DNA from: Bacteroidota bacterium
GTDB taxonomy: Bacteria > Bacteroidota > Bacteroidia > Chitinophagales > Chitinophagaceae
Direction: 5' to 3'
Length of the DNA: 62,402 bases
Assembly: GCA_013286835.1 (NCBI GenBank)
Contig: JABDEZ010000003.1
Coordinates: forward strand, 1-62,402
In this document: positions 8,142 to 16,411 of the stretch, one piece after another
Numbering within the stretch: the stretch's first letter is position 1
Layout: every line of letters begins with the position of its first letter
The notes under the pieces: generated by a model
Databases searched by the model: none
Seen by the model: the letters and a program-made list of their open reading frames with translations, nothing else
What the model was told of the DNA's origin: nothing
Made by a program: the position numbers and the translations under genes

Positions 8142-9179
8142 TCACTGCATGATATATTTACTCATGAACTTCTCATTGCGATGCTGTTCACTATATACTG
8201 CATAATCAAATTCGTCATGAAGGGCATAACCTCCAAAATCCCCAAATTTATTTATAGCTAAAAAGCCTACCTGTTGATCCTTCAGATCTTTGCTGCTTTT
8301 TTTTATGATACGTTCTACTGCTTTTTTGCAGGCGATCTCGGGACTATCCCCCTGCCTCATAAACTCAACAACCAAGTGCGAACCACAGATGCGTATCACT
8401 TCTTCACCAGTTCCGGTAGCCGTAGCAGCACCTACTTCATTATCAACATACAAACCCGCACCAATTATAGGCGAATCGCCCACACGCCCACGCATTTTAT
8501 ATGCCATACCGCTTGTAGTACAGGCACCACTTAGGTTGCCATGCGCATCCAATGCGATCATGCCTATAGTATCATGATTATATTCGCCGCTTCCTAAAAT
8601 AGCCGGGGCAGAAGGCCCCTCTTCGTCCCCCTTTTCTATATTCATAACAGGGTGATAGTCGGATTTTTCTAACCACTTATTGTATTTCCTCCGGGCACGT
8701 GGCGACAGTTCAAGTCCTTGTAATGTAAACCCGTTTTGTAACGCAAACTTTTGCGCCCCTTGCCCTACTAACAGTACATGAGGTGTTTTTTCCATTACCA
8801 GTCTTGCCACAGATATAGGATGGTCAATTTGTTCTAATGCCGCCACACTGCCGCAATTAGCAAACTCATCCATTATACTGGCATCCAGAGTCACTATGCC
8901 ATCCCTGTCAGGGTTAGCTGCAAGCCCTACACAGCAATTTTTTACTTCGCTTTCCGTTACCCTTACACCCTGTTCTACGGCATCCAAAGCCCTGCCATTG
9001 GCAAGCAATACCTCCCAGGCTTTGGCATTGGCACGGGCTCCCTGTTTATACCATGTGCTTATTACAATTGGCTTTCGTATTGTCTTTTCCGTATCGGCCC
9101 AAACATTGCCTCGCAACGCAACGAATGCCGAACTAAGAGATACAGTTTTAATAAACTTTCGGCGTGAACTTTGAATCAT
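8142..9179 (-). CDS. N4-(beta-N-acetylglucosaminyl)-L-asparaginase, exported
   Basis: A 345-residue Ntn-hydrolase of the glycosylasparaginase group (family T2). It would cleave the GlcNAc-Asn bond of deglycosylated glycopeptides. The N-terminus has a twin-arginine-like signal (SSRRKFIKT followed by a short hydrophobic stretch and AxA-like end), suggesting Tat export. The auto-cleavage site is the HDTIGMIALD segment, whose Thr becomes the N-terminal nucleophile; the RVGDSPIIGAGLY and TGTGE motifs of the beta subunit follow. It is the first gene of a unit with cutC. Related T2 enzymes also split isoaspartyl dipeptides, but the ESEVKNCCVG and RVGDSP context favours the glycosylasparaginase branch. 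Confidence 0.92.
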   Translation of the reverse strand: MIQSSRRKFIKTVSLSSAFVALRGNVWADTEKTIRKPIVISTWYKQGARANAKAWEVLLANGRALDAVEQGVRVTESEVKNCCVGLAANPDRDGIVTLDASIMDEFANCGSVAALEQIDHPISVARLVMEKTPHVLLVGQGAQKFALQNGFTLQGLELSPRARRKYNKWLEKSDYHPVMNIEKGDEEGPSAPAILGSGEYNHDTIGMIALDAHGNLSGACTTSGMAYKMRGRVGDSPIIGAGLYVDNEVGAATATGTGEEVIRICGSHLVVEFMRQGDSPEIACKKAVERIIKKSSKDLKDQQVGFLAINKFGDFGGYALHDEFDYAVYSEQHRNEKFMSKYIMQ

Positions 9180-9242
9180 ATATCAAATTGTAATAGCAAG
9201 GTAGCGCTAAATAGTTGGAAGTCCAATTGGAGAGATGCCCTC

Positions 9243-9446
9243 ATGGTGGATCAATTAGATATTGCTTTGGTAGAAAATAAGATCATCATTATTAAAACAC
9301 TACATGGGGATTGTCCTTTTGGAAATGGTGTAGTTGCAGATGGCTTATATCCACGTATGCAAAAAGGTAATCCTCCATGTTTTATAGATCGCCATGGCCA
9401 TACTATATATTTTAGTAAGGTTTCTCCAGAACAATATTTTGAATAA
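9243..9446 (+). CDS. Small hypothetical protein
   Basis: A 67-residue frame from the ATG at 9243 with strand-like hydrophobic runs (DIALVENKIIIIKTLHGD) and a conserved-looking end (CFIDRHGHTIYFSKVSPEQYFE). An earlier in-frame ATG at 9171 would overlap the divergent gene and adds a low-quality N-terminus, so the later start is preferred. No family is recognised. It reads like a real coding sequence but has no strong context. Confidence 0.45.
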   Translation: MVDQLDIALVENKIIIIKTLHGDCPFGNGVVADGLYPRMQKGNPPCFIDRHGHTIYFSKVSPEQYFE

Positions 9447-9533
9447 ATTTTCCCATTTATTATTAGAGCCCTATAATGAATTGGACTCTGAAAAAGGGGG
9501 GATGTAACAAAAATAACTGACATTGCTTTCTAA

Positions 9534-9565
9534 TTGATACTGTGTGACCTGCTGCATTACATTTG
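9534..9565 (+). promoter_or_regulatory. Promoter TTG-N21-TACATTTG
   Basis: TTG at 9534-9536 and a perfect TAnnTTTG box at 9558-9565, 26 bases before the CWC gene. Confidence 0.6.
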
Positions 9566-9591
9566 CTATTTTTACAAAACTGAAAACATAG

Positions 9592-9837
9592 ATGATGGCT
9601 TGTCATGAAACTAAATATTGTCCCCGGTGCAATGAAGCTTTTGAATGTAAGCCCGGTAATATTACGCAATGCCAATGTTATGGACTCACCTTTTCTGACA
9701 CAGAGAAAGATTATATCAGCAATACTTACAACGATTGTTTGTGCAGGAATTGTCTTAATACAATAAAGTATGAAACAAGGTATAGTGGTGTTAAGAAGAA
9801 ATTACAGAGTATTCTCGCCGTATTTAAAAAGGACTAG
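9592..9837 (+). CDS. Cysteine-rich CWC family protein
   Basis: An 81-residue protein with the pattern YCPRCNEAFECKPGNITQCQC, then a helical stretch and CLCRNCLNTIK. The spacing of the cysteines matches the small Cys-rich CWC family of Bacteroidota and Proteobacteria, expected to bind a metal such as zinc. Function unknown. The C-terminal 20 residues are basic and not part of the core. It has its own canonical promoter. Start could be either of two adjacent ATG codons. Confidence 0.75.
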   Translation: MMACHETKYCPRCNEAFECKPGNITQCQCYGLTFSDTEKDYISNTYNDCLCRNCLNTIKYETRYSGVKKKLQSILAVFKKD

Positions 9838-9928
9838 TATAGATGAGCAGATAAATCACCCTGCAACACAAGGCGAAGGCCTCTAGATGCTGGGAAGCCT
9901 CCAGGGTTGCAATACGTAGGAGATTGAG
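9838..9928. other. Short non-coding stretch with weak inverted repeats
   Basis: ACCCTG/CAGGGT and GAGGC/GCCTT arms can pair on the minus strand downstream of the small gene at 9929-10042. There is no T-run, so it is not a convincing terminator. Confidence 0.25.
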
Positions 9929-10042
9929 CTAGAAGCTGTGCAGATGCTGCAAATAAGCAATAAGGCTAATTATAATAACTACAAGTACTACAAAAAAAAC
10001 AATAATGAAAAAGTATCCGACCCTTGGTTCTTCTGAGTTCAT
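9929..10042 (-). CDS. 37-residue single-pass membrane peptide
   Basis: ATG to TAG on the minus strand gives a short polar start (MNSEEPRVGY), about 20 very hydrophobic residues rich in Val, Ile and Phe, and a short LQHLHSF tail. It lies 64 bases downstream of another small membrane protein on the same strand. Too short to assign. Small membrane proteins of this size are often missed by gene callers. Confidence 0.4.
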   Translation of the reverse strand: MNSEEPRVGYFFIIVFFVVLVVIIISLIAYLQHLHSF

Positions 10043-10106
10043 ATCTCAAATTTAGCACTTTAGCTAGATTAGGAAAATGACGGCGATCATTGGTTGGGAT
10101 TTTAGC

Positions 10107-10292
10107 TTAATTTCTGTTTTTTGTTGCAGCTGATGTGCTGTCTTCAACAAACTTATCGCGTTTGGCCTGAATTTGTTCGGGAGTATCTTTATGTGTGACT
10201 ACAACAATAGCGGCAAGTACAATGAATATTGCAATTGGGAGGACTATACCGAAGGTTAGCCATTTTAGGAATGTCTTTGTTGTTGGGGTCAT
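10107..10292 (-). CDS. Small single-pass membrane protein
   Basis: A 61-residue protein: short basic N-terminus (TPTTKTFLKWL), one long membrane segment (about residues 12-33) and a charged, Lys/Asp-rich tail likely on the other side of the membrane. Function unknown. It follows the GNAT gene by 25 bases on the same strand, so may be co-transcribed with it. Confidence 0.5.
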   Translation of the reverse strand: MTPTTKTFLKWLTFGIVLPIAIFIVLAAIVVVTHKDTPEQIQAKRDKFVEDSTSAATKNRN

Positions 10293-10317
10293 GAGGGTGT
10301 TTATGCAAATCTAAAAT

Positions 10318-10878
10318 TTAAATGCTAGTGCTGTGCTTATTATCGATAGTGTACACATAGACATCGTGGAAAGCATTGTCGAAAAAATAGTTTTGTTTAA
10401 GGTATGCTGTACGGGTAAAACCCAGCTTGTTTAACAGGAGTATGGATGATGTGTTTACCGTGAGTACGTTGGCTTCTATTTTTGTGATGTTCATTGCCGA
10501 GAAGGCGTAGGCTATAATAGCAGCTAAAGCTTCGGAGGTGAAGCCGGTACGCCAGTAATAGGGGAGTAGTGCATAGCCCACGCTTACATGGGCACTGTCA
10601 GTTACATTTTTAAAACCCAGGTTGCCTATCAGTTTCATGGATGGTTTCAGGTACATACCCCAACGCACCCCTTCGCCAGCTTCGTATATTCTCCGCCAAT
10701 GATCGATAAGATCGTGGGCATCTGGTAATGACCTGCCCATGCGGTAGCCAAATGTTTTTACTACACGTTCATCTGTAAACAGCTGATATACGCCGTGGGC
10801 ATCGCTATGGCTTATTTCTTTAAGTATCAGCCTATCGGTCTCTAATTGCGGTATGGTGCGGAATGTGTGTTCTATCAT
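10318..10878 (-). CDS. GNAT family N-acetyltransferase (RimJ/RimL type)
   Basis: A 186-residue acetyl-CoA dependent N-acetyltransferase. Typical features are LETDRLILKEIS at the start, GNLGFKNV, VGYALLPYYWRTGFTSEAL (acetyl-CoA binding segment) and the C-terminal VNTSSILLLNKLGFTR motif. Members acetylate ribosomal proteins, other N-termini or small amines; the substrate here is unknown. It stands between two terminators and is not linked to a pathway by its neighbours. Confidence 0.88.
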   Translation of the reverse strand: MIEHTFRTIPQLETDRLILKEISHSDAHGVYQLFTDERVVKTFGYRMGRSLPDAHDLIDHWRRIYEAGEGVRWGMYLKPSMKLIGNLGFKNVTDSAHVSVGYALLPYYWRTGFTSEALAAIIAYAFSAMNITKIEANVLTVNTSSILLLNKLGFTRTAYLKQNYFFDNAFHDVYVYTIDNKHSTSI

Positions 10879-10940
10879 ACACAGCGATGTTAACTATAAG
10901 ACTTTGACCTTGTATAAATTTAATACTTGTTTTGGTAAGA

Positions 10941-10980
10941 AAAAACGCCGCCTGCGAAAGCATGGCGGCGTTTTTCTTTT
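10941..10980 (-). terminator. Terminator after the alpha-oxoamine synthase
   Basis: 12-bp perfect stem AAAAACGCCGCC/GGCGGCGTTTTT with an 11-base loop; T-runs on both strands allow it to work in either direction. It lies just after the minus-strand gene ending at 10990. Confidence 0.85.
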
Positions 10981-10989
10981 TTACAAGTG

Positions 10990-12252
10990 TTATATAGTTG
11001 CCTCTGTTACTTGTGGCATTTCCTGTGGATATAGTTTCTTTTCGAGCTTTTCTCTTACAGCGGAGAATGCAGCCAGTGTTTCATCTATATCAGCATCTGT
11101 ATGCACTGCTGTAGGTATAATGCGGAGTTCTATCTGGCCCTTAGGTATTACAGGGTAAACGACTACAGAGCAGAATATGTTGTAGTTCTCCCGTAGATCA
11201 TAAGTTACCTGAACGGCATCGTATAGCCCGCCTTGCAGGAATACAGGAGTTACCGGGGTATTGGTAGTACCACAGTCGAACCCTCTTTCTTTAAAGCCGT
11301 TCTGCAGCCTTTTTACATTGTGCCACAGTTTTTCGCGCAGCTCAGGTTTTGTTTTCAGCAGCTCTAAACGTTTCAGGTTGCCCATTACCAGTGCCATAGG
11401 CAATGACTTGGCAAATATCTGAGAGCGCATGTTATAACGCAGGAATGTGAGTATTTTTTTATCGGCAGCAAAGAAACCGCCTATGCTTGCCATTGACTTG
11501 GCGAAGGTGGAGAAGTAGATATCTATATCCTCAATGCAGTTTTGTTCATCACCGATACCTGCACCTGTTTTCCCCATGGTTCCAAAACCGTGTGCATCAT
11601 CTACCAGCAAGCGGAATTCAAACTTTTCTTTCAGTACGGCAATCTCGCGGATCTTGCCCTGGTTGCCTGACATACCAAATACGCCTTCTGTAATAACCAA
11701 TATACCACCGCCTGTTTTTTGCACTATAGCTGTAGCACGTTGCAGTTGCTTTGCCAGATCTTCAATATTGTTGTGCTTATATACAAAGCGCTGGCTTGGG
11801 GCCAGGCGCATACCATCTATGATACATGCATGAGATTCAGCATCGTAAACAATAACGTCGTGACGACCACAAAGAGCATCGATCACAGATACTACACCCT
11901 GGTAACCGTAGTTAACCAACATAGCATCTTCTTTACCAATAAATTCTGCGAGTTGTTTTTCAAGCAGATCGTGGTTATCGCTGTTACCACTCATCATACG
12001 GGCACCCATTGGGCTTGCCATACCGTATTCAGCAGCGGCATCAGCATCGGCCTTGCGTACTTCTGGGTGGTTGGCCAGGCCGAGGTAGTTGTTGAGACTC
12101 CATATTATTTTTTCCTGCCCACGAAATTTCATGCGGTTACCAATTTCGCCTTCCAGCTTTGGGAAAGCGAAGTATCCGGGTGATTTTTCGGCGTAATCTC
12201 CAATAGGTCCTAACCTGTTCTCGAACTTGGCAAAAAATGTCCATATGCGTAT
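10990..12252 (-). CDS. PLP-dependent alpha-oxoamine synthase family (serine palmitoyltransferase-like)
   Basis: An aminotransferase class I/II-fold enzyme of the family that joins acyl-CoA to an amino acid (KBL, AONS, SPT). Key segments are WSLNNYLGLANHPEV, DAESHACIIDGM, LVDDAHGFGTMGKTGAG and the PLP lysine in STFAKSMASIGG. In Bacteroidota a serine palmitoyltransferase starts sphingolipid synthesis, but this variant may use another substrate. The frame is open upstream to an ATG at 12336, yet a perfect promoter box (12282-12289) and an AAGGAG (12265-12270) lie inside that extension and the family-like sequence begins at about residue 29. No ATG, GTG or TTG occurs there; the codon at 12252 is ATA. 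The start is therefore uncertain. Confidence 0.85.
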   Translation of the reverse strand: MRIWTFFAKFENRLGPIGDYAEKSPGYFAFPKLEGEIGNRMKFRGQEKIIWSLNNYLGLANHPEVRKADADAAAEYGMASPMGARMMSGNSDNHDLLEKQLAEFIGKEDAMLVNYGYQGVVSVIDALCGRHDVIVYDAESHACIIDGMRLAPSQRFVYKHNNIEDLAKQLQRATAIVQKTGGGILVITEGVFGMSGNQGKIREIAVLKEKFEFRLLVDDAHGFGTMGKTGAGIGDEQNCIEDIDIYFSTFAKSMASIGGFFAADKKILTFLRYNMRSQIFAKSLPMALVMGNLKRLELLKTKPELREKLWHNVKRLQNGFKERGFDCGTTNTPVTPVFLQGGLYDAVQVTYDLRENYNIFCSVVVYPVIPKGQIELRIIPTAVHTDADIDETLAAFSAVREKLEKKLYPQEMPQVTEATI

Positions 12253-12264
12253 AGTTGTTTGTTT

Positions 12265-12289
12265 CTCCTTTAAAAGTGCTGCAAAATTA
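12265..12289 (-). promoter_or_regulatory. Promoter box TAATTTTG and AAGGAG ribosome-binding site
   Basis: On the minus strand TAATTTTG (12282-12289) is an exact TAnnTTTG match and AAGGAG follows at 12265-12270. Together they place both transcription and translation starts downstream of the long-frame ATG at 12336. The Shine-Dalgarno is unusually good for this phylum. Confidence 0.6.
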
Positions 12290-12350
12290 ATGAAAATATA
12301 ACTACAGGTGTAAGCACTTATTTTGCACATTTGCACAAATTAACATTTTA

Positions 12351-13994
12351 ATGAAGCGTATATTAATTCTGCTTTTAGTGGTTGTTGGAGTGCTTGCCGG
12401 ATGTAAGCACAGAGACCAGCAAGGTATAGCCCGCCCCAAACTGGTGGTGGGTATTGTAATAGACCAAATGAGGTGGGATTACCTGTACAGGTATTATAAC
12501 CGCTATGGTGAAGGTGGGTTTAAACGGCTGTTAAATAATGGATTCAGCTGCGAAAATACTATGTTGCCGTATATGCCATCTTATACAGGACCTGGACATA
12601 CCTGTATATATACAGGCTCAGTACCATCTATACATGGTATTGCTGCTAACAACTGGATAGATAATATAACCGGAGAAGCCATGTATTGCGTGGATGACAA
12701 TACCGTACACCTGACCGGTGACGCAAGTAATGCCCCCAGCATGAGTCCGCGCACACTGCTGACAACGACTATAACGGATGAGCTGAGGCTGGCTACCAAT
12801 TTGAAATCGAGAGTATATGGGATAGCACTGAAAGACAGGGGCAGTATATTACCTGCCGGCCACCTGGCTAATGCAGCTTACTGGTATAGTGATAAGACCG
12901 GTACTTTTACTACGAGCAGCTATTACCCCAACCAAAACCCAGCGTGGCTACAGGCATTTAATAAAAGAAAAGTAGGTGATAGCCTGACCAAGCTGAACTG
13001 GAAGCTGCTGTATGATGCCAACAGCTACGACCAAAGTACTACAGATGCGAATAACTACGAGAAACCATTTAAAAGTGAAAAGACACCGGTTTTTCCACAT
13101 GTGTTTGATACCCTTGCTGATACTAACCGCTATGCGGTGATAAAATCTATACCGGCGGGTAATGCATATACGCTGCAAATGGCAAGAGCCTGTATGCAGG
13201 GGGAAAATCTAGGAAATGGTGAGGCTACAGACTTTTTGGCGATTAGCCTGAGTAGTCCTGACTATGCAGGCCACCAGTTTGGACCTAACTCTATGGAGAT
13301 AGAAGATATGTACCTGCGCCTGGATAAAGAGATAGCTGACTACCTTAACTACCTGGATGCCAAAGTAGGAAAGGGAAATTACCTCTTGTTTTTGAGTGCA
13401 GACCATGGTGCAGCACATAATACCACTTACCTGAGCGACCTTGATGTGCCATCTGGAATATTTAAAACTAACATGGTGCTGGATGATATGAATGCATATC
13501 TAAAAGGTAAATTCGGGAAGGATTCACTTATAGCTAATGCCCTTAACTATCAGTTATATCTGAATAATAAATTGATGACTACAGCTAATATTGACAGGGA
13601 TAAAGTAAAAGCTGCTATTACAGAATGGCTAAACAAGCGCCCGGAAGTGGGATATGTAATAGATATAGAAAACATAGACAAGACCCCTGTTCCTGAGCCC
13701 ATACGCAGCATGGTTGTGAATGGCTATAACAAGATGCGTAGTGGTAGTATGTGGATCATACCGAACCCGGGATGGTATGAAGGGGCCGGCAATGCAACTG
13801 CCGGAACTACACATGGTACATGGCAACCTTATGACACCCATATACCATTATTGTGGTATGGCTGGCATGTGAAGAAGGGGGCGAGCCATAAAACAGTTTA
13901 TATGACAGATATTAGCGCGACACTAGCGGCCTTCCTGCATATACAGATGCCTAATGGTTGTATAGGGCATGTGATAACTGATGTGATAGAGTAA
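12351..13994 (+). CDS. pafA: Alkaline phosphatase PafA
   Basis: A 547-residue lipoprotein: signal MKRILILLLVVVGVLAGC with the lipidated Cys at 18, then an alkaline phosphatase superfamily domain. The nucleophile is Thr79 in PSYTGPGH, the same number as in characterised PafA. Zinc ligands appear as the Asp in VIDQMRWD, the Asp/His pair SPDYAGHQFG, the SADHGA motif and the His in TTHGTW. It releases inorganic phosphate from phosphomonoesters outside the cytoplasm. The gene is divergent from the synthase at 12252; between them the word TTTGCACA is repeated twice in tandem (12322-12337), a possible regulator site. A bidirectional terminator follows. Confidence 0.95.
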   Translation: MKRILILLLVVVGVLAGCKHRDQQGIARPKLVVGIVIDQMRWDYLYRYYNRYGEGGFKRLLNNGFSCENTMLPYMPSYTGPGHTCIYTGSVPSIHGIAANNWIDNITGEAMYCVDDNTVHLTGDASNAPSMSPRTLLTTTITDELRLATNLKSRVYGIALKDRGSILPAGHLANAAYWYSDKTGTFTTSSYYPNQNPAWLQAFNKRKVGDSLTKLNWKLLYDANSYDQSTTDANNYEKPFKSEKTPVFPHVFDTLADTNRYAVIKSIPAGNAYTLQMARACMQGENLGNGEATDFLAISLSSPDYAGHQFGPNSMEIEDMYLRLDKEIADYLNYLDAKVGKGNYLLFLSADHGAAHNTTYLSDLDVPSGIFKTNMVLDDMNAYLKGKFGKDSLIANALNYQLYLNNKLMTTANIDRDKVKAAITEWLNKRPEVGYVIDIENIDKTPVPEPIRSMVVNGYNKMRSGSMWIIPNPGWYEGAGNATAGTTHGTWQPYDTHIPLLWYGWHVKKGASHKTVYMTDISATLAAFLHIQMPNGCIGHVITDVIE

Positions 13995-14014
13995 AAAAAG
14001 AATCTGCAACGAGA

Positions 14015-14058
14015 TATATAAAGAGCCCTGTAATGCAAATTACGGGGCTCTTTATATA
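14015..14058 (+). terminator. Bidirectional terminator between pafA and katA
   Basis: A near-perfect 20-bp stem (TATATAAAGAGCCC on the left, GGGCTCTTTATATA on the right) with the loop GCAA. It separates two convergent genes. Confidence 0.85.
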
Positions 14059-14077
14059 AGTAATACTAATTGTTTTA

Positions 14078-15598
14078 CTAGGCAGGTTGTGTATGTTTCA
14101 TTTCCGCCATTATGGTATCTATATCTACGCCTAGGCCTTTTGCTACAGCCATGCCCAGGTTTGCGTTAGCACGGAAGAAGTGGCACAGCTGACGGTTAAT
14201 AATGAGGTCTTTCTTTGGGCCTTCTATACCGCTCATGGCGCCTACAATATTGCTTACAAGGTTATGACGATCATAGTCGTTCATTGCCTTTGTGAACAAT
14301 AAGCCCGGTTGTGTATAATGATCATCATCGCCGGGAGCGTTGCGATCGTACCAGTCGGCTATATTGCTGTCCAGCTGCATTGGGGCTTCTTTGTATGATG
14401 TATCAGGGTAAATATCATCAAAGCTGTTTGGGAAATAGTTAGGTGCATCTTCACCATTACCGTCTATCCGCATATGGCCATCTCGTTCGTAGTTGTTTAT
14501 TGCGTATGGGCATTTATTTACAGGTATCTGCTCGTAGTTGACACCCAAGCGATAACGGTGGGCATCGGGGTATGAAAGCAAGCGGCCCTGCAACATTTTA
14601 TCGGGTGAGTAGCTGATACCATCTACGACGTGTGCTGGAGCAAATGCCGATTGTTCTACCTGTGCGAAATAGTTTTTAGGTACTTCATTTAACTCTAGCG
14701 TTCCTACATCCAACAAAGGGAAGTCGCTATGCGGCCAAACTTTTGACAGATCGAAGGGATTGAACGGCGTTTTTTCTGCTTGTTCTTTGGTCATTACCTG
14801 TATTTTCATTGCCCACTTGGGGAAGTCTTTATTGTCTATGGCAGCCACTAGGTCGCGCTGTGCAAAATCCGGGTCCTGACCCTTCATAGCTGCGGCATCG
14901 TCATTGGTGAAATTTTTAATGCCCTGTAATGTTTTGAAGTGGAACTTCACCCAAATGGACTCATTTTTATCGTTGATCATGGAGAATGTATGGCTGCCAA
15001 AACCGTCCATATGTCGATAGCCGTGCGGGGTGCCACGATCGCTCATGAGTATCAATACCTGGTGCAGGCTTTCGGGGTTTAAACTCCAGAAATCCCACAT
15101 CATGGCAGGGCTTTTGCAATTGGTACGCGGATCTCTTTTTTGCGTATGTATGAAGTCGCCAAATTTCTTGGGGTCTTTTATAAAGAAAACGGGAGTGTTG
15201 TTACCTACTAAATCCCAGTTGCCATCTTCTGTATAGAATTTTATAGCAAAGCCGCGTGGATCCCTTTCTGTATCGGCACTGCCTTTTTCGCCACCCACAG
15301 TGCTAAAGCGCAGAAGCAGCTTAGTTTGTTTGCCTATTTTATTGAAGATCTTGGCCTTGGTGTATTGAGATATATCGTGAGTGACAGTGAACGTGCCGAA
15401 AGCGCCAGTACCCTTTGCATGTACCACACGCTCCGGTATGCGTTCCCGGTTGAAGTGCGCCATCTTTTCGTGCAAGATGAAATCCTGTAGCAGCAGAGGA
15501 CCACGATGCCCTGCGCTCATTGTGTTTTCATTTTCCGCATAAGGCCTGCCCGAAGCGGTGGTCAATTTATGCGTCTTGTTTTTTTCGTTTGACATAGC
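14078..15598 (-). CDS. katA: Monofunctional haem catalase
   Basis: A small-subunit (clade 3) catalase of about 506 residues that decomposes hydrogen peroxide. Active-site His is in ERVVHAKGTGAFG, the distal Asn in DLVGNNTPVFF, and the haem Tyr ligand in SYPDAHRYRLG. The start at 15598 (MSNEKNKTH) is preferred over 15616 because a -7-like CAGCTTTG box at 15618-15625 would place the transcript start near 15611. Upstream are two adjacent perfect palindromes at 15666-15696, good candidates for a peroxide-responsive operator. Single gene unit. Confidence 0.95.
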   Translation of the reverse strand, partial: AMSNEKNKTHKLTTASGRPYAENENTMSAGHRGPLLLQDFILHEKMAHFNRERIPERVVHAKGTGAFGTFTVTHDISQYTKAKIFNKIGKQTKLLLRFSTVGGEKGSADTERDPRGFAIKFYTEDGNWDLVGNNTPVFFIKDPKKFGDFIHTQKRDPRTNCKSPAMMWDFWSLNPESLHQVLILMSDRGTPHGYRHMDGFGSHTFSMINDKNESIWVKFHFKTLQGIKNFTNDDAAAMKGQDPDFAQRDLVAAIDNKDFPKWAMKIQVMTKEQAEKTPFNPFDLSKVWPHSDFPLLDVGTLELNEVPKNYFAQVEQSAFAPAHVVDGISYSPDKMLQGRLLSYPDAHRYRLGVNYEQIPVNKCPYAINNYERDGHMRIDGNGEDAPNYFPNSFDDIYPDTSYKEAPMQLDSNIADWYDRNAPGDDDHYTQPGLLFTKAMNDYDRHNLVSNIVGAMSGIEGPKKDLIINRQLCHFFRANANLGMAVAKGLGVDIDTIMAEMKHTQPA

Positions 15599-15665
15599 AA
15601 AAGTTTTTGAGGTCATACAAAGCTGGTGAATATAAAACGTAAACTGAAAAGATTATATGAATTGG

Positions 15666-15696
15666 AGGATAGAATATCCTTATGATATATATCATA
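15666..15696. promoter_or_regulatory. Two adjacent palindromes upstream of katA
   Basis: AGGATA-GAA-TATCCT (15666-15680) abuts the 16-bp perfect palindrome TATGATATATATCATA (15681-15696). They lie 40-70 bases upstream of the putative katA -7 box. The position suits a regulator such as OxyR, but the sequence alone does not name one. Confidence 0.4.
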
Positions 15697-15701
15697 GTGC
15701 A

Positions 15702-15742
15702 CAAACCAAAAAACATGCGTATGTCGCATGTTTTTTGGTTTG
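15702..15742 (-). terminator. Long perfect hairpin after the thioredoxin-fold genes
   Basis: An 18-bp perfect stem (CAAACCAAAAAACATGCG and its complement) with a 5-base loop. T-rich arms on both strands. It ends the minus-strand unit whose last gene stops at 15760. Confidence 0.8.
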
Positions 15743-15759
15743 TTTTGGCAAAAAAGTAT

Positions 15760-16347
15760 TTACTGTATGTAAGGTTTCAGGGAGTCTATAGGGGTATCGC
15801 CACTGAAGACCTTGAGCAGCTTACGCTCTTTATCGTAAATATTTATCTGCGGAAGAGATTTGTAGAGGAATAATTTGCCAATGAGATTGAGGCTGTCTAA
15901 GCCTACAACAAGGGAAGGGTATTGGCTGATGTTATAATCCTTCAGGAAGTTTGGCACCAATGGACGCTGGTTGGGCGCGGCGACCAATAAGACCTTTGTT
16001 TTCTTAAACAGCGACATGTTTTGTTCAAGCAGCATGGTCATATTCTCGCAGTGGCCACAATTGGGATTGAAAAACATAACAAAGAGGTTGGCGTCGTATT
16101 GAACTTCTTTATTGGTAGTATAGCTGGAAGGCTTTGTATTGATGGTCACAGTATTGCCTGAAACGACAGGTTGTGCCATTGAAACCAAGATGAATGGAGG
16201 TAAGGGTGCACCTATGGCCTGTTCTGGAACGAAATTGGGTGACGGTTTGATGGACTTGGGTGGTATGGAAACGTTTGCATTTGAATTCTGAGCAAATGCC
16301 TGGTGGCCGATAAAAATGCAGCAAATGATAAATAGATTACGAAACAT
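15760..16347 (-). CDS. Exported thioredoxin-fold protein, CGHC type (paralogue 2)
   Basis: A 195-residue protein with a signal peptide (ending AFAQ near residue 19), a Pro-rich linker with IGAPLPPFIL, and a thioredoxin-like domain with MFFNPNCGHCENM and a late cis-Pro-like segment. The last 40 residues are nearly identical to those of its upstream neighbour (LPQINIYDK..RKLLKVFSGDTP.DSLKPYIQ). CGHC is a DsbA/PDI-like active-site dipeptide setting, so a periplasmic thiol oxidoreductase is likely. The pair arose by tandem duplication and lies in one transcription unit, ended by the hairpin at 15702-15742. Confidence 0.8.
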   Translation of the reverse strand: MFRNLFIICCIFIGHQAFAQNSNANVSIPPKSIKPSPNFVPEQAIGAPLPPFILVSMAQPVVSGNTVTINTKPSSYTTNKEVQYDANLFVMFFNPNCGHCENMTMLLEQNMSLFKKTKVLLVAAPNQRPLVPNFLKDYNISQYPSLVVGLDSLNLIGKLFLYKSLPQINIYDKERKLLKVFSGDTPIDSLKPYIQ

Positions 16348-16411
16348 ATGGGAGCAGGTGCGATTGTTTGTGATTGAACAGGATCAATGTGATAATGATT
16401 TTGATTGATGC

